The notes under the pieces are model-generated. The model did not search any database, had not been told where the DNA came from, and saw only the letters and a list, made by a program, of their open reading frames with translations. Positions 15,096 through 23,666 of a stretch of 64,000 bases of DNA are shown here, one piece after another; position 1 is the stretch's first letter; every line of letters starts with the position of its first letter. This DNA is from Mycobacterium alsense (GTDB lineage Bacteria; Actinomycetota; Actinomycetes; Mycobacteriales; Mycobacteriaceae): contig NZ_MVHD01000014.1 in the NCBI RefSeq assembly GCF_002086635.1, forward strand, positions 47,795 to 111,794, read 5' to 3'. The position numbers and the translations under genes are program-made.

Positions 15096-16422
15096 GCCCC
15101 AGGTGCTCGCGCAGCGTCTCCCCGGAGTACCCGGTGCGGAACGCGCCGCGCTCCTGCAGCACCGGCACCACCCGGTCGACGAACTCGTCCAGGCCGCGCG
15201 GCGTCAGGTGCGGCACCAGGATGAACCCGTCGCACGCGTCGGCCTGGATGTAGGTGTCGATCTCGTCGGCGATCCGCGCCGGCGTGCCGACGAACTGCTG
15301 GCGGCTGGTGACGGCGATGACCAGCTCGCGGATCGACAGGTTCTCGGCTTCGGCACGCTGGCGGTAGCGGCGGGCGACCTCCATCGGGTCGACGTGCCGG
15401 ACCCGGCCCTGGGTCAGGCTGTCGCCGGTGGGCTCGACCTCGGGGAGCGGGCCGTCGGGGTCGTAGCCCGACAGGTCGCGACCCCACACCTGCTCGAGCA
15501 TCGCGATCGCCGTCGCGCCGCTGACCTGTTGGTAGCGGATGTGCCGAGCCCTGTCCTGCGCCTCGGACTCGGTGTCGCCGATGACGAACGTCGCCGCCGG
15601 AAAGACCTTGAGCCGGTTGGGGTCCCGGCCGTAGGATGCGGCGCGGCCCTTGACATCGGCGTAGTAGCGCTGGCCGTCCTCCAGCGAGGAGTGCAGGGTG
15701 AACAGGGCGTCGGCGTTGCGGGCGCCGAACGCCCTGCCGTCGGCGGAGTCGCCGGCCTGCAGCAGTATCGGGTGGCCCTGCGGGCCCGCGGGCAGCGTCG
15801 CGAAGCCGCGCACGTCGAACTGCGGGCCGCGGTGGGCGACGCTGCGGATCCGGTCGGGATCGACGTACACCCCGGACTCGACGTCGGCCAGGACGGCGCC
15901 GGGGGCCCAGCTGTCCCAGAATTGGCGGGCCACGGCGAGGAACTCCTCGGCCCGTGCGTACCGGTCGGCGTGGTCGAGGAACCCGCCGCGGCGAAAGTTG
16001 GCGCCGGTGAAGGCGTCCGACGAGGTCACGATGTTCCAGCCGGCGCGGCCGCCGGACAGGTGGTCGAGCGATGCGAATTGCCTTGCCACCTCGAAGGGTT
16101 CGTTGAAGGTGGTGTTGATGGTGCCGGTCAGCCCGATCCGCTCGGTGACGCCCGCCAGCGCCGCCAGCACGGTGAACGTGTCCGGGCGGCCCACCACATC
16201 GAGGTCGTAGATGCGGCCGCGGTGCTCGCGCAGGCGCAGCCCTTCGGCCAGAAAGAAGAAGTCGAAGAGCCCGCGTTCGGCGGTGCGGGCCAGGTGCACG
16301 AACGACTCGAACTCGATCTGGCTGCCCGCGTCGGGGTCGGTCCACACGGTGGTGTTGTTCACGCCCGGGAAGTGAGCGGCCAGATGAATCGGCTTGCGCT
16401 GCTTGCCCTCCCGCACGCTCAC
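15076..16422 (-). CDS. FMN-dependent monooxygenase, NtaA/SnaA/DszA family
   Basis: This 448-aa luciferase-like protein has hallmarks of the NtaA/SnaA/DszA group: HLAAHFPGVNNTTVWTDP at the N-terminus, ERGLFDFFFLAEGL, SLDHLSGGRAGWNIVTSS, and QAGDSADGRAFGARNADALF. Such enzymes use reduced FMN from a separate reductase to oxidise organosulfur compounds, aminopolycarboxylates or related substrates. The GTG at 16422 forms a GTGA overlap with the upstream gene's stop. It is the last gene of a minus-strand cluster with two other luciferase-like genes. No flavin reductase is in the window, so one must come from elsewhere. Confidence 0.88.
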   Translation of the reverse strand: MSVREGKQRKPIHLAAHFPGVNNTTVWTDPDAGSQIEFESFVHLARTAERGLFDFFFLAEGLRLREHRGRIYDLDVVGRPDTFTVLAALAGVTERIGLTGTINTTFNEPFEVARQFASLDHLSGGRAGWNIVTSSDAFTGANFRRGGFLDHADRYARAEEFLAVARQFWDSWAPGAVLADVESGVYVDPDRIRSVAHRGPQFDVRGFATLPAGPQGHPILLQAGDSADGRAFGARNADALFTLHSSLEDGQRYYADVKGRAASYGRDPNRLKVFPAATFVIGDTESEAQDRARHIRYQQVSGATAIAMLEQVWGRDLSGYDPDGPLPEVEPTGDSLTQGRVRHVDPMEVARRYRQRAEAENLSIRELVIAVTSRQQFVGTPARIADEIDTYIQADACDGFILVPHLTPRGLDEFVDRVVPVLQERGAFRTGYSGETLREHLGLTGQAR

Positions 16423-17549
16423 TCGCCCAGCCCCCACCGCTTGGCGATCAGTTCGTGTGAGCGCAGCCGGTCTTCGCGGCGGTGGGTGACCGAGGTGATG
16501 ACGAGCTCGTCGGCGCCGGTGACGCGCTGCAGCGCCGCCAGCCGGTCGGCCACCTCGTCCGCGTCGCCGACGAATTGGGTTGCCACCCTGTCGATCACGA
16601 CCGCGAGCTGCTCGTCGGTCAGCGGGGCGCAATCGTCGGGGTCGGGATACGGGACGGCGCCGTCGCCGGCACGGATCGAATACACCCAATGGCCGTAGCT
16701 CGACGCCAAATGTTTGGCAGTGGCGGAATCGTCGGCGACCACGATGTCGGCCGACACCACGACGTAGGGCCGCGGCCGCGCCGGCGACGGGACGAAGGCG
16801 TCCCGGTAGGCGTCGATGGCCTCCAGCGCGGTCGCCGGAGTGAGGTGGTAGCTGGCCACGAACGGCAGTCCGCGCGCGCCGGCCTCCCGGGCGCTGCGCC
16901 CCCTGCTGCTGCCGAAGATCCACGGCGTCAGCGCGGCGCCCTCACCGGGCACCGCGTGCACGTCGAACCCGTCGACCTCGTAGGTTCCGGCCAGCATCGC
17001 CATGATGTCGCCGAGCTGCTCGGAAAAGTCGGGCGCGACGGCCTCGGGCTGCTGCAGGATCGCCATGGTCGCCCGCACCCGCCCGCTGCCCAGCAGCGCG
17101 CGCAGGTCGAACGGCGGCGGAATCACCACGCCGTCGACTTCGCGCCATTCCCGCGGGGGCTCGGGGGGCCGGCGCTTCGCGGGGGACCGTGGGCGCGGCT
17201 TGGTGATGCGCCGCTGCCCGGAGCGGCCCACGCCGAGGTCGATGCGGCCCGGGTGGAACGCGTCGAGCATCCCGAAGCTCTCCACCACCGCGGCGGCGGT
17301 GGTGTGGCTCAGCTGCACGGCCGCCGACCCGACGCGAATCGTGTTGGTGGCGGCCGCGATCTGGCCGATCAGCACCGCCGGCGCCGCGCTGGCGACGGCG
17401 ACGAAGTGGTGTTCGGCGACCCAGAACCGGCGATAGCCCCACCGCTCGGCGTGCTGGGCCAGCTCGATGGTGGTGCGCAGCGCCGTCGGCGCGTCGCCGC
17501 CGGCGCTGATCGGGGACAGGTCGAGGACCGACAGCGGCACCGGGGTCAT
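16419..17549 (-). CDS. Luciferase-like (LLM) flavin oxidoreductase, MsnO8-type
   Basis: The 376-aa protein belongs to the luciferase-like monooxygenase superfamily, closest to the MsnO8/YhbW type. It begins with PLSVLDLSPISAGGDAPTAL. RFWVAEHHF (about residue 42), GSAAVQLSHTTAAAVVESFG and the DLGVGRSGQRR loop follow. An Arg/Pro-rich insertion (about residues 110-135) is lineage-specific-looking. Substrate and cofactor (FMN or F420) cannot be decided here. It overlaps both neighbours by 4 bp, strong evidence for co-translation in one operon. Confidence 0.85.
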   Translation of the reverse strand: MTPVPLSVLDLSPISAGGDAPTALRTTIELAQHAERWGYRRFWVAEHHFVAVASAAPAVLIGQIAAATNTIRVGSAAVQLSHTTAAAVVESFGMLDAFHPGRIDLGVGRSGQRRITKPRPRSPAKRRPPEPPREWREVDGVVIPPPFDLRALLGSGRVRATMAILQQPEAVAPDFSEQLGDIMAMLAGTYEVDGFDVHAVPGEGAALTPWIFGSSRGRSAREAGARGLPFVASYHLTPATALEAIDAYRDAFVPSPARPRPYVVVSADIVVADDSATAKHLASSYGHWVYSIRAGDGAVPYPDPDDCAPLTDEQLAVVIDRVATQFVGDADEVADRLAALQRVTGADELVITSVTHRREDRLRSHELIAKRWGLGE

Positions 17550-18664
17550 CGGTTCACCGCCGCGTAGCGGTTGGGCGCCACGGGCAGGCCGAGGCGCTCG
17601 CGCAGGGTTTCGCCCGGCCGGTAGGCGTCGCGGAAGAGCCCGGCCCGCCGCAGCAGCGGCACCACCTCGTCGACGATCACGGGCAGGTCGGTGGCGTTCA
17701 CGGCCGGCCGCAGCCGCGCACCCTCGATGCCCAGGCGCCGCCAGTCGAGCAGCAGGTCCACCAGTTCGGTTGCGCTGCCGGCGAAGACGAGCGTGTCGGA
17801 CCGGAAGTCGCCCTCGCCGTGAAAGGAAACCAACACGTCGGCAAGGACTTTCAGGTGCTCACCACCGGCCGCGCGCACCTCGTCGAGGATGGTGTGCGCC
17901 GAGGCGCCGCCGAAGGTGGGGGTGATGAAGACGACGTCGGCGGCGGCCGCGGCGAACTCGTAGGCGGGGCCCACGTGCGCCAGCGCGGCCACCACGGGCT
18001 GGCCCTGCGGCGGGCGCGGCGTGATCGAGGGCCCCTTGACGGAGAAGTATTTGCCGGTGAAGTCGATGTAGTGCAGCCTGTCCACGTCGACGTAGCGCCC
18101 GGTGGATGCGTCGCGGATGATCGCGTCGTCCTCCCAGCTGTCCCACAGCCGGCGCACCACCTCGACGTGCTCGACGGCCTCTGCAAAGAAGGGGAACCGC
18201 GCGATCCGCGACACGTCCCGGCGGCCGAACAGGGCGGCCTCGTGCGCGGTCGTGCTCACTCGCGGCTGCCAGCCCGCGCGGCCGTGCGAGACATGGTCAA
18301 GGGTCGCAATCGATTTGGAGACGTGGAACGGTTCGGTGTGGGTGACCGTCGCCACCGGGATCAGCCCGATGTGCCGGGTCGCGGGCGCGATGCGGGCGGC
18401 CACCAGCACCGCGTCGGCCCGGCCGGCCAGCCGGTGCGGATCGATCCGCTCGCGGCGCCCGGGCTGCGGCATCAGGGTGTCGTCGATGGTGAGGAAGTCC
18501 AGCAGCCCGCGTTCGGCGCGCGCCGCCAGCCCGGCCCAGTGCCGGCCGCCGAGCGCCGACGGCGCGGCAGGCCGTCGTGATTCCGGGGCCGGCGTCGCGC
18601 GCCACGCCTGGGGGTGCCACCCGTATCCGTCCAGCGCGACGCCGAGATGGAACTGGCCGCTCAT
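17546..18664 (-). CDS. Luciferase-like (LLM) monooxygenase
   Basis: This 372-aa luciferase-fold protein is related to the NtaA/DszA branch, but shorter than the 448-aa neighbour. Recognisable parts are FHLGVALDGYGWHPQAWR, ERGLLDFLTIDD, SIATLDHVSHGRAGWQPRVS and a C-terminal RPGETLRERLGL tail like the one in the 448-aa protein (GYSGETLREHLGL). The ATG at 18664 is preferred over an upstream one because it overlaps the stop of the GNAT gene as ATGA. Its stop overlaps the next start by 4 bp. A distant duplication within the cluster is possible, judged from the shared C-terminal tail. Confidence 0.85.
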   Translation of the reverse strand: MSGQFHLGVALDGYGWHPQAWRATPAPESRRPAAPSALGGRHWAGLAARAERGLLDFLTIDDTLMPQPGRRERIDPHRLAGRADAVLVAARIAPATRHIGLIPVATVTHTEPFHVSKSIATLDHVSHGRAGWQPRVSTTAHEAALFGRRDVSRIARFPFFAEAVEHVEVVRRLWDSWEDDAIIRDASTGRYVDVDRLHYIDFTGKYFSVKGPSITPRPPQGQPVVAALAHVGPAYEFAAAAADVVFITPTFGGASAHTILDEVRAAGGEHLKVLADVLVSFHGEGDFRSDTLVFAGSATELVDLLLDWRRLGIEGARLRPAVNATDLPVIVDEVVPLLRRAGLFRDAYRPGETLRERLGLPVAPNRYAAVNR

Positions 18665-19152
18665 GCGAGCCACTTCTCGAAGGCGATCGGACGAAACGGC
18701 CCCCAGTCCGGCAACGGCTCGGCGGGGGGGATGCGGGCGTAGCCCGTCGCGTCGTAGAGGGCCTCGGCCTCGGGTTGGCGATTACCGGTGATCAGGTACA
18801 GCCGCCGGTACCCGCGCGCGGCGGCCTCCGCCTCCAGCGCGACCAGCAGCGCCCGCGCGTAGCCACGGCGCCGATGCGCGCTGTCGGTCCAGATCCGTTT
18901 CAGCTCGGCGGTGTCGGCGTCGAAACGCCTAAACGCCCCGCCGGTGACCGGCGCGCCGTCCACCACCCCGATCAGCAGGCCCCCGTCCGGCGGCGCCAGC
19001 TCGGCCGCGGGCACGGGCAGCCACGCCAGGTGCGCCTCCGGGCTGCCGCCGTAGCGCTGCGCATACTCGACGGCCAGCTCGGCGAGCAGCGGCTGCGCCA
19101 GCGGGTCGTCGTGGGTGGCCGACACGAAGTCGAGCCCGGTTGTGGGGGCCAC
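18661..19152 (-). CDS. GNAT-family N-acetyltransferase
   Basis: This is a small acetyl-CoA-dependent acyltransferase. Motif A (RIWTDSAHRRRGYARALLVALE) and the following YLITGNRQPEAEALYDATGY segment are typical of GNAT proteins. The start is uncertain: GTG at 19152 gives 163 aa and begins near DFVSATHDDPLAQ; another GTG at 19170 adds six residues. It lies 46 bp after the methyltransferase gene and overlaps the following monooxygenase by ATGA. It may modify or detoxify a product of the monooxygenases, which is inference from co-transcription only. Confidence 0.8.
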   Translation of the reverse strand: MAPTTGLDFVSATHDDPLAQPLLAELAVEYAQRYGGSPEAHLAWLPVPAAELAPPDGGLLIGVVDGAPVTGGAFRRFDADTAELKRIWTDSAHRRRGYARALLVALEAEAAARGYRRLYLITGNRQPEAEALYDATGYARIPPAEPLPDWGPFRPIAFEKWLA

Positions 19153-19198
19153 GCAACGATCTAACGCCACCGACGACGGGGCATTCCATGGCAATCCA

Positions 19199-20104
19199 TT
19201 ACGTCCTCGCCGCGGTGACGAATCCCGGGACGACCGCCAGGCCGTCGGGACCGCCGCGCCACAGCTCGGGAAGGCCCATGCCGGCGCACACGTCGGCGAC
19301 GTTGCGCTCGACCGTCCGCCAGCCCTGAGACGCCAGATCCTCGGGCACATAGCGGTATTCGCCCGGGTAGGTCAGGCTGGCCAGATCGATGTCGAGGCCG
19401 TGGCTGCGCCACCGGTCGACGAACGCCCGCCCCGCCTCGACGTGCATCGGCGTCCAGGTGGGCATGTGGTCGGCGGCGAACCGGCTGCCGGGGGCGCTGA
19501 CCGAGGTGGCTTCCTGGAGCAGCCGGTTTTGCGCATCGGGAGGTAAATACCCGACGAGCAGTTGCTCGGCGACCCACACCGTGGGCTGCGCGGCGTCGAA
19601 GCCGACCCGCCGCAGCGCCGCCAGCCAGTCCAGGCGAAGGTCGGCGCCCACCGCGCACCGGTTCGCGGCCACCCCGGCGCCCAGCCCGCGCAGCAGTTCG
19701 GACTTGAAGTCGAGCAATTGCGGGCGGTCGATCTCGTACACGGTGGTGCCGGGCGCCCACCACAGCCGGTACGGCCGCGTGTCCAGGCCGGACCCCAACA
19801 GCACCACCTGGCGGATGCCCGCCCTGCCCGCGTCGGCGAGGAACTCGTCCACGAACCGCGTGTACGCCGCGAGGACGTCGATGAGCCCGGTCATGACCGG
19901 GTCGGCGCCGTCGTCGGCCGAGAACAGGTCGTCGCCGACCACCCGGATGAAGTACTCCGCGCCCACGGCGCGGACCAGCGGCTCGGCGAACGGGTCGTCG
20001 ATCAGTCCCTTGTTGGTGGCCACCGCCCGGACGACCGCGCCGAACGCCGCGTTCACCCCTTCGCTGCTGGCGGGATCCCAGCCGTTCTCGTCGGCCCGTG
20101 CCAT
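19199..20104 (-). CDS. SAM-dependent methyltransferase, TIGR00027/LCMT-like mycobacterial family
   Basis: The 301-aa protein belongs to the large mycobacterial family of putative S-adenosylmethionine-dependent methyltransferases. Typical segments are WDPASSEGVNAAFGAVVRA, NKGLIDDPFAEPLV, RQVVLLGSGLDTRPYRL (SAM-binding motif I), VYEIDRPQLLDFK and WVAEQLLVGYLPPDAQNRLL. Substrates of this family are mostly unknown. It sits 6 bp after the DUF3054 gene on the same strand, apparently heading the cluster that continues into the GNAT and monooxygenase genes. Confidence 0.88.
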   Translation of the reverse strand: MARADENGWDPASSEGVNAAFGAVVRAVATNKGLIDDPFAEPLVRAVGAEYFIRVVGDDLFSADDGADPVMTGLIDVLAAYTRFVDEFLADAGRAGIRQVVLLGSGLDTRPYRLWWAPGTTVYEIDRPQLLDFKSELLRGLGAGVAANRCAVGADLRLDWLAALRRVGFDAAQPTVWVAEQLLVGYLPPDAQNRLLQEATSVSAPGSRFAADHMPTWTPMHVEAGRAFVDRWRSHGLDIDLASLTYPGEYRYVPEDLASQGWRTVERNVADVCAGMGLPELWRGGPDGLAVVPGFVTAART

Positions 20105-20110
20105 CGCGCG

Positions 20111-20491
20111 TCAGCCGCCGGCGCGGCGCCGCCGGGCCAGGCCCAGCCCGATGATGCCCCGCCAACCAAGCAACAGGACCGCCGTGACCGAGGCGGCGAC
20201 CACCACGAAGCTCGCGGCCACACCCGCCGAGCTGGCCTTGCGCAACACCATGCCGACGACCACGGTGCACAGCCACACGGTCACGCCGGTGGGGACCAGC
20301 GCGGTGGGCCGGCGCCAGCCGCGGGAGGCCAGCCACCCGGCAATGGTTCCGGTCAGAAACGGCCACGCGGTGGTCGCCACGCCGCCGACGTCGACGCCCT
20401 CGTCGTGGCTGCGGCGCCCGAGGGAGCAGAACACCAGCACGGCGACGACGTCCGCGGCGAGCCCGCCCAGCCACCGGAGCCGAAGCAGCAT
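20111..20491 (-). CDS. DUF3054 membrane protein (Rv0401-like)
   Basis: The 126-aa protein has four hydrophobic segments: ADVVAVLVFCSLG, VATTAWPFLTGTIAGWLAS, TGVTVWLCTVVVGMVL and ASFVVVAASVTAVLLLGW. A Gly-rich Arg tail follows. This fits the DUF3054 family of small actinobacterial membrane proteins of unknown role. In M. tuberculosis the orthologue lies between fadE7 and mmpL1, so it marks the edge of the replaced segment on its minus-strand side. Confidence 0.82.
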   Translation of the reverse strand: MLLRLRWLGGLAADVVAVLVFCSLGRRSHDEGVDVGGVATTAWPFLTGTIAGWLASRGWRRPTALVPTGVTVWLCTVVVGMVLRKASSAGVAASFVVVAASVTAVLLLGWRGIIGLGLARRRRAGG

Positions 20492-20523
20492 GCCGCGAGA
20501 CTACCGGGGCCGGATGGTGGTCC

Positions 20524-20553
20524 TTGACCCCGCGGCCGCAGTGAACCTAGATT
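20524..20553 (+). promoter_or_regulatory. SigA-type promoter of the SDR-fadE operon
   Basis: TTGACC (20524-20529), an 18-bp spacer and TAGATT (20548-20553) form a good SigA-type promoter. The ATG at 20562 follows 8 bp later, so the transcript would be leaderless or nearly so. Confidence 0.65.
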
Positions 20554-20561
20554 CGTCTGCA

Positions 20562-21308
20562 ATGAATGCTCATTCACAAGGCAGGCTGGCCGTCGTCACC
20601 GGCGCCGGGTCGGGCATCGGCAGGGCGATCGCGCTGGCCTTCGCCGCGCAGGGCGACCGGGTCGTCGCCGCCGACCTCGACGAGGCCGCCGCCGCGGCCA
20701 CCGCCGCCGAACATCCCGGACTGATCACCGCGCTGCCAGTCGACGTCGCCGACCCCGCCCAGGTCGCGGCGTTGCGCGATCGGGTCCGCTCCGACGTCGG
20801 CGTCCCCGACATCGTGGTCAACGCCGCCGGCTGGGACCGCACCGACCAATTCCTCAATGCCACACCGGAATTCGCGACGAAGGTGGTGGCGATCAACTAC
20901 CTGGGACCGGTGCACGTCTGCGGCGCGTTCCTGCCGGGCATGATCGAGGCGCACTCGGGCGGACGCATCGTCAACCTGGCCAGCGACGCCGGCCGGGTGG
21001 GCAGCGCGGGCGAAACCATCTACGCCGGCGCCAAGGGCGGTGTCATCGCGCTGACCAAGTCGCTGGCCCGGGAAATGGCGCGCCACCAGATCACGGTGAA
21101 CTGCGTCTGCCCGGGCCCGACGGACACGCCCCTGTTCCACGCGCAACCGGAGAAGCTCAAGGAGGCGCTGGTCAAGGCGATCCCGTTTCGCCGGCTGGCC
21201 CGCCCGGAGGAGGTCGCCGCGCCGGTGCTGTTCTTCGCGTCGGAGGCCGCGTCGTTCATCACCGGGCAGGTGATCAGCGTCAGCGGCGGCCTCACGATGG
21301 CCGGTTAG
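20562..21308 (+). CDS. Short-chain dehydrogenase/reductase
   Basis: This classical SDR of 248 aa has the cofactor motif TGAGSGIG (about residues 13-20), VNAAG, active-site Ser in NLASDAGR, and YAGAKGG for YxxxK. The DxD-like AADLDEA after strand 2 favours NAD(H). It resembles BadH-type 2-hydroxycyclohexanecarboxyl-CoA dehydrogenases and other 3-hydroxyacyl-CoA dehydrogenases. Co-transcription with two acyl-CoA dehydrogenases suggests a role in acyl-CoA or ring-compound degradation. The next gene starts 16 bp downstream. Confidence 0.88.
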   Translation: MNAHSQGRLAVVTGAGSGIGRAIALAFAAQGDRVVAADLDEAAAAATAAEHPGLITALPVDVADPAQVAALRDRVRSDVGVPDIVVNAAGWDRTDQFLNATPEFATKVVAINYLGPVHVCGAFLPGMIEAHSGGRIVNLASDAGRVGSAGETIYAGAKGGVIALTKSLAREMARHQITVNCVCPGPTDTPLFHAQPEKLKEALVKAIPFRRLARPEEVAAPVLFFASEAASFITGQVISVSGGLTMAG

Positions 21309-21324
21309 TGGCAGGCTGATTCGT

Positions 21325-22521
21325 ATGAGCACCGACGCACCCCCCGCCTTCGACCGGGACGACCCCCTGGGCCTGGACGCCTCCCTGTCCGGCGACGAGC
21401 TCGCGGTGCGCGACACCGTGCGCAAGTTCTGCGCGGAGCACGTGCTGCCGCACGTCGCCGAGTGGTTCGAGATCGGCGACCTGCCGGTGCGCGAGCTCGC
21501 GAAGGGGTTCGGCGAGCTCGGCCTGCTGGGCATGCACCTGCACGGCTACGGCTGCGGCGGCGCCTCCGCGGTGCACTACGGCCTGGCCTGCACCGAGCTG
21601 GAGGCCGCGGACTCCGGCATCCGGTCGATGGTCTCGGTGCAGGGGTCGCTGGCGATGTTCGCGATCTGGAAGTTCGGCTCGGAGGAGCAGAAGCGGCAGT
21701 GGCTGCCCGGCATGGCCGCCGGCGAGCTGCTCGGCTGCTTCGGGTTGACCGAACCGGACGTCGGCTCCGATCCGGCCGCGATGAAAACCCGTGCGCGGCG
21801 GGACGGTTCGGATTGGGTGCTCAACGGGCGCAAGCTGTGGATCACCAACGGCTCGGTCGCCGACGTGGCGATCGTGTGGGCGGCCACCGACGACGGCGAA
21901 TCCCGAGGGATTCGGGGATTTCTCGTGCCCGCCAGGACCCCCGGGTTCACGGCCAACACCATCCATCACAAGCTGTCGCTGCGCGCGTCGATCACCAGCG
22001 AGCTCGTGCTCGATGACGTGCGGTTGCCGGCCGACGCGATGCTGCCCGAGGCGACGGGCCTGCGCGGGCCGCTGTCGTGCCTGTCGGAGGCGCGCTACGG
22101 GATCATCTGGGGGTCGATGGGGGCGGCGCGGTCGGCGTGGCAGGCCGCGCTCGACTACGCCACCCAGCGCACCCAGTTCGGCCGCCCGATCGCCGGCTTC
22201 CAGCTGACGCAGGCCAAACTCGTCGACATGGCCGTCGAGCTGCACAAGGGGCAGCTGCTCGCGCTGCACCTCGGCCGCCTCAAGGACGGCCCCGGGCTGC
22301 GTCCCGAGCAGGTCAGCTTCGGCAAGCTCAACAACACCCGCGAGGCCCTGGAGATCTGTCGGACCGCGCGAACGATCCTGGGCGGCAACGGGATATCGCT
22401 CGAATACCCGGTAATCCGGCACATGGTCAACCTGGAATCGGTGCTGACCTACGAGGGCACGCCCGAGATGCACCAGCTCGTCCTCGGCCAGGCCTTCACC
22501 GGTAGCGACGCCTTCCGCTGA
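21325..22521 (+). CDS. fadE7: Acyl-CoA dehydrogenase FadE7, glutaryl-CoA dehydrogenase-like
   Basis: A flavin-dependent acyl-CoA dehydrogenase of 398 aa, matching FadE7 (Rv0400c). It has the ACAD signatures GCFGLTEPDVGSDPAAM and KLWITNGSVADVAIVWA. The C-terminal VLTYEGTPEMHQLVLGQA has a Glu in the catalytic-base position typical of glutaryl-CoA dehydrogenases. The LSEARYGIIWGSMGAAR helix is also characteristic of that subgroup. Whether it decarboxylates glutaryl-CoA cannot be settled here. The TGA overlaps the next ATG by one base. Confidence 0.92.
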   Translation: MSTDAPPAFDRDDPLGLDASLSGDELAVRDTVRKFCAEHVLPHVAEWFEIGDLPVRELAKGFGELGLLGMHLHGYGCGGASAVHYGLACTELEAADSGIRSMVSVQGSLAMFAIWKFGSEEQKRQWLPGMAAGELLGCFGLTEPDVGSDPAAMKTRARRDGSDWVLNGRKLWITNGSVADVAIVWAATDDGESRGIRGFLVPARTPGFTANTIHHKLSLRASITSELVLDDVRLPADAMLPEATGLRGPLSCLSEARYGIIWGSMGAARSAWQAALDYATQRTQFGRPIAGFQLTQAKLVDMAVELHKGQLLALHLGRLKDGPGLRPEQVSFGKLNNTREALEICRTARTILGGNGISLEYPVIRHMVNLESVLTYEGTPEMHQLVLGQAFTGSDAFR

Positions 22522-23666
22522 TGGGCGGCCTGACCTACACCCCCGAGCATCACCAGTTCCGGCAGCTGGTCCGGGATTTCGTGCAACGCACCGTGGTGCC
22601 CGCCCACGAGGACTGGGAGCGGCGCGGCCAGTGGGACCGCTCGCTGTTTTTGGAGGCGGGAAAGCTTGGCCTGCTCGGTATTTCGGTGCCCGAGCACCTC
22701 GGCGGCCCGGGGGTCGACGACTTTCGCTACAACGCGATCGTGATCGACGAACTGCAGCGCGCGGGCGCGGCGGCCGAGGCCATCGCGTTCACCCTGCAAA
22801 ACGACGTGGTGTTGCCCTATCTCACCGACCTGACGACACCCGAGCAGCAGCAGCGGTGGCTGCCCGGGGTGGTGACCGGCGAGACGGTGCTGGGCATCGC
22901 GATGACCGAGCCCGGAACCGGCAGCGACCTGGCCGGGATTCGCACCACCGCGGTGCGAGACGGCGACCACTACGTCGTCAACGGCGCCAAGACGTTCATC
23001 TCCAACGGGCAGACCGGCGACCTGTTCGTGATCGCGGTGCGCACCTCACCCGATCGGCACCGGGGCCTGTCGCTGCTGGTGGCCGACGCCAGCACGCCGG
23101 GTTTTGCCCGCGGCCGCAACCTGGACAAGATCGGCCTGCACGCCCAGGACACCAGCGAGCTCACCTTCACCGACATGCGGGTTCCGGTGGCCAACCTGCT
23201 CGAGCGGGAGGGGATGGGGTTCTATCAGTTGGTGCGCAACCTGCCGCAGGAGCGGCTCGCGCTGGGCGTGGGCGCGGTGGCCGCCGCCGAGGGCATCTTC
23301 GCCGAGACGCTCGAATACGTGAAGCAGCGCAAGGCTTTCGGCGCGGCGATCGCAAGCTTCCAGAACAGTCAGTTCGTGCTGGCCGAGCTGGCCACCGAGC
23401 TCGACATCGCGCGCACCTACCTCGACGACTGCCTCGCCGAGCACCTCACCGGTTCGCTGACCGCCGCGCGCGCCGCGAAGCTCAAGTGGTGGGCCACCGA
23501 TCTGCAGGTGCGCACCGCCGACCGCTGCCTGCAGCTGCACGGCGGGTACGGATACATGCGGGAGTACAGCGTGTCCCGCGCGTTCGTCGACGCCCGGATC
23601 CAGACGATCTACGGCGGGACCAACGAGATCATGAAGACCATCATCGCCAAGGACCTGGAGCTCTAG
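22521..23666 (+). CDS. Acyl-CoA dehydrogenase
   Basis: This second FadE-type flavoenzyme has 381 aa. Signatures include IAMTEPGTGSDLAGIRTTA, NGAKTFISNGQTGDLFVIA, YVKQRKAFGAAIASFQNSQF and a C-terminal QTIYGGTNEIMKTIIAKDL whose Glu is the expected catalytic base. It resembles long-chain or branched-chain acyl-CoA dehydrogenases. It overlaps fadE7 by one base (TGATG), and the TetR regulator starts right after its stop. The three genes plus the SDR probably act on one pathway. Confidence 0.92.
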   Translation: MGGLTYTPEHHQFRQLVRDFVQRTVVPAHEDWERRGQWDRSLFLEAGKLGLLGISVPEHLGGPGVDDFRYNAIVIDELQRAGAAAEAIAFTLQNDVVLPYLTDLTTPEQQQRWLPGVVTGETVLGIAMTEPGTGSDLAGIRTTAVRDGDHYVVNGAKTFISNGQTGDLFVIAVRTSPDRHRGLSLLVADASTPGFARGRNLDKIGLHAQDTSELTFTDMRVPVANLLEREGMGFYQLVRNLPQERLALGVGAVAAAEGIFAETLEYVKQRKAFGAAIASFQNSQFVLAELATELDIARTYLDDCLAEHLTGSLTAARAAKLKWWATDLQVRTADRCLQLHGGYGYMREYSVSRAFVDARIQTIYGGTNEIMKTIIAKDLEL

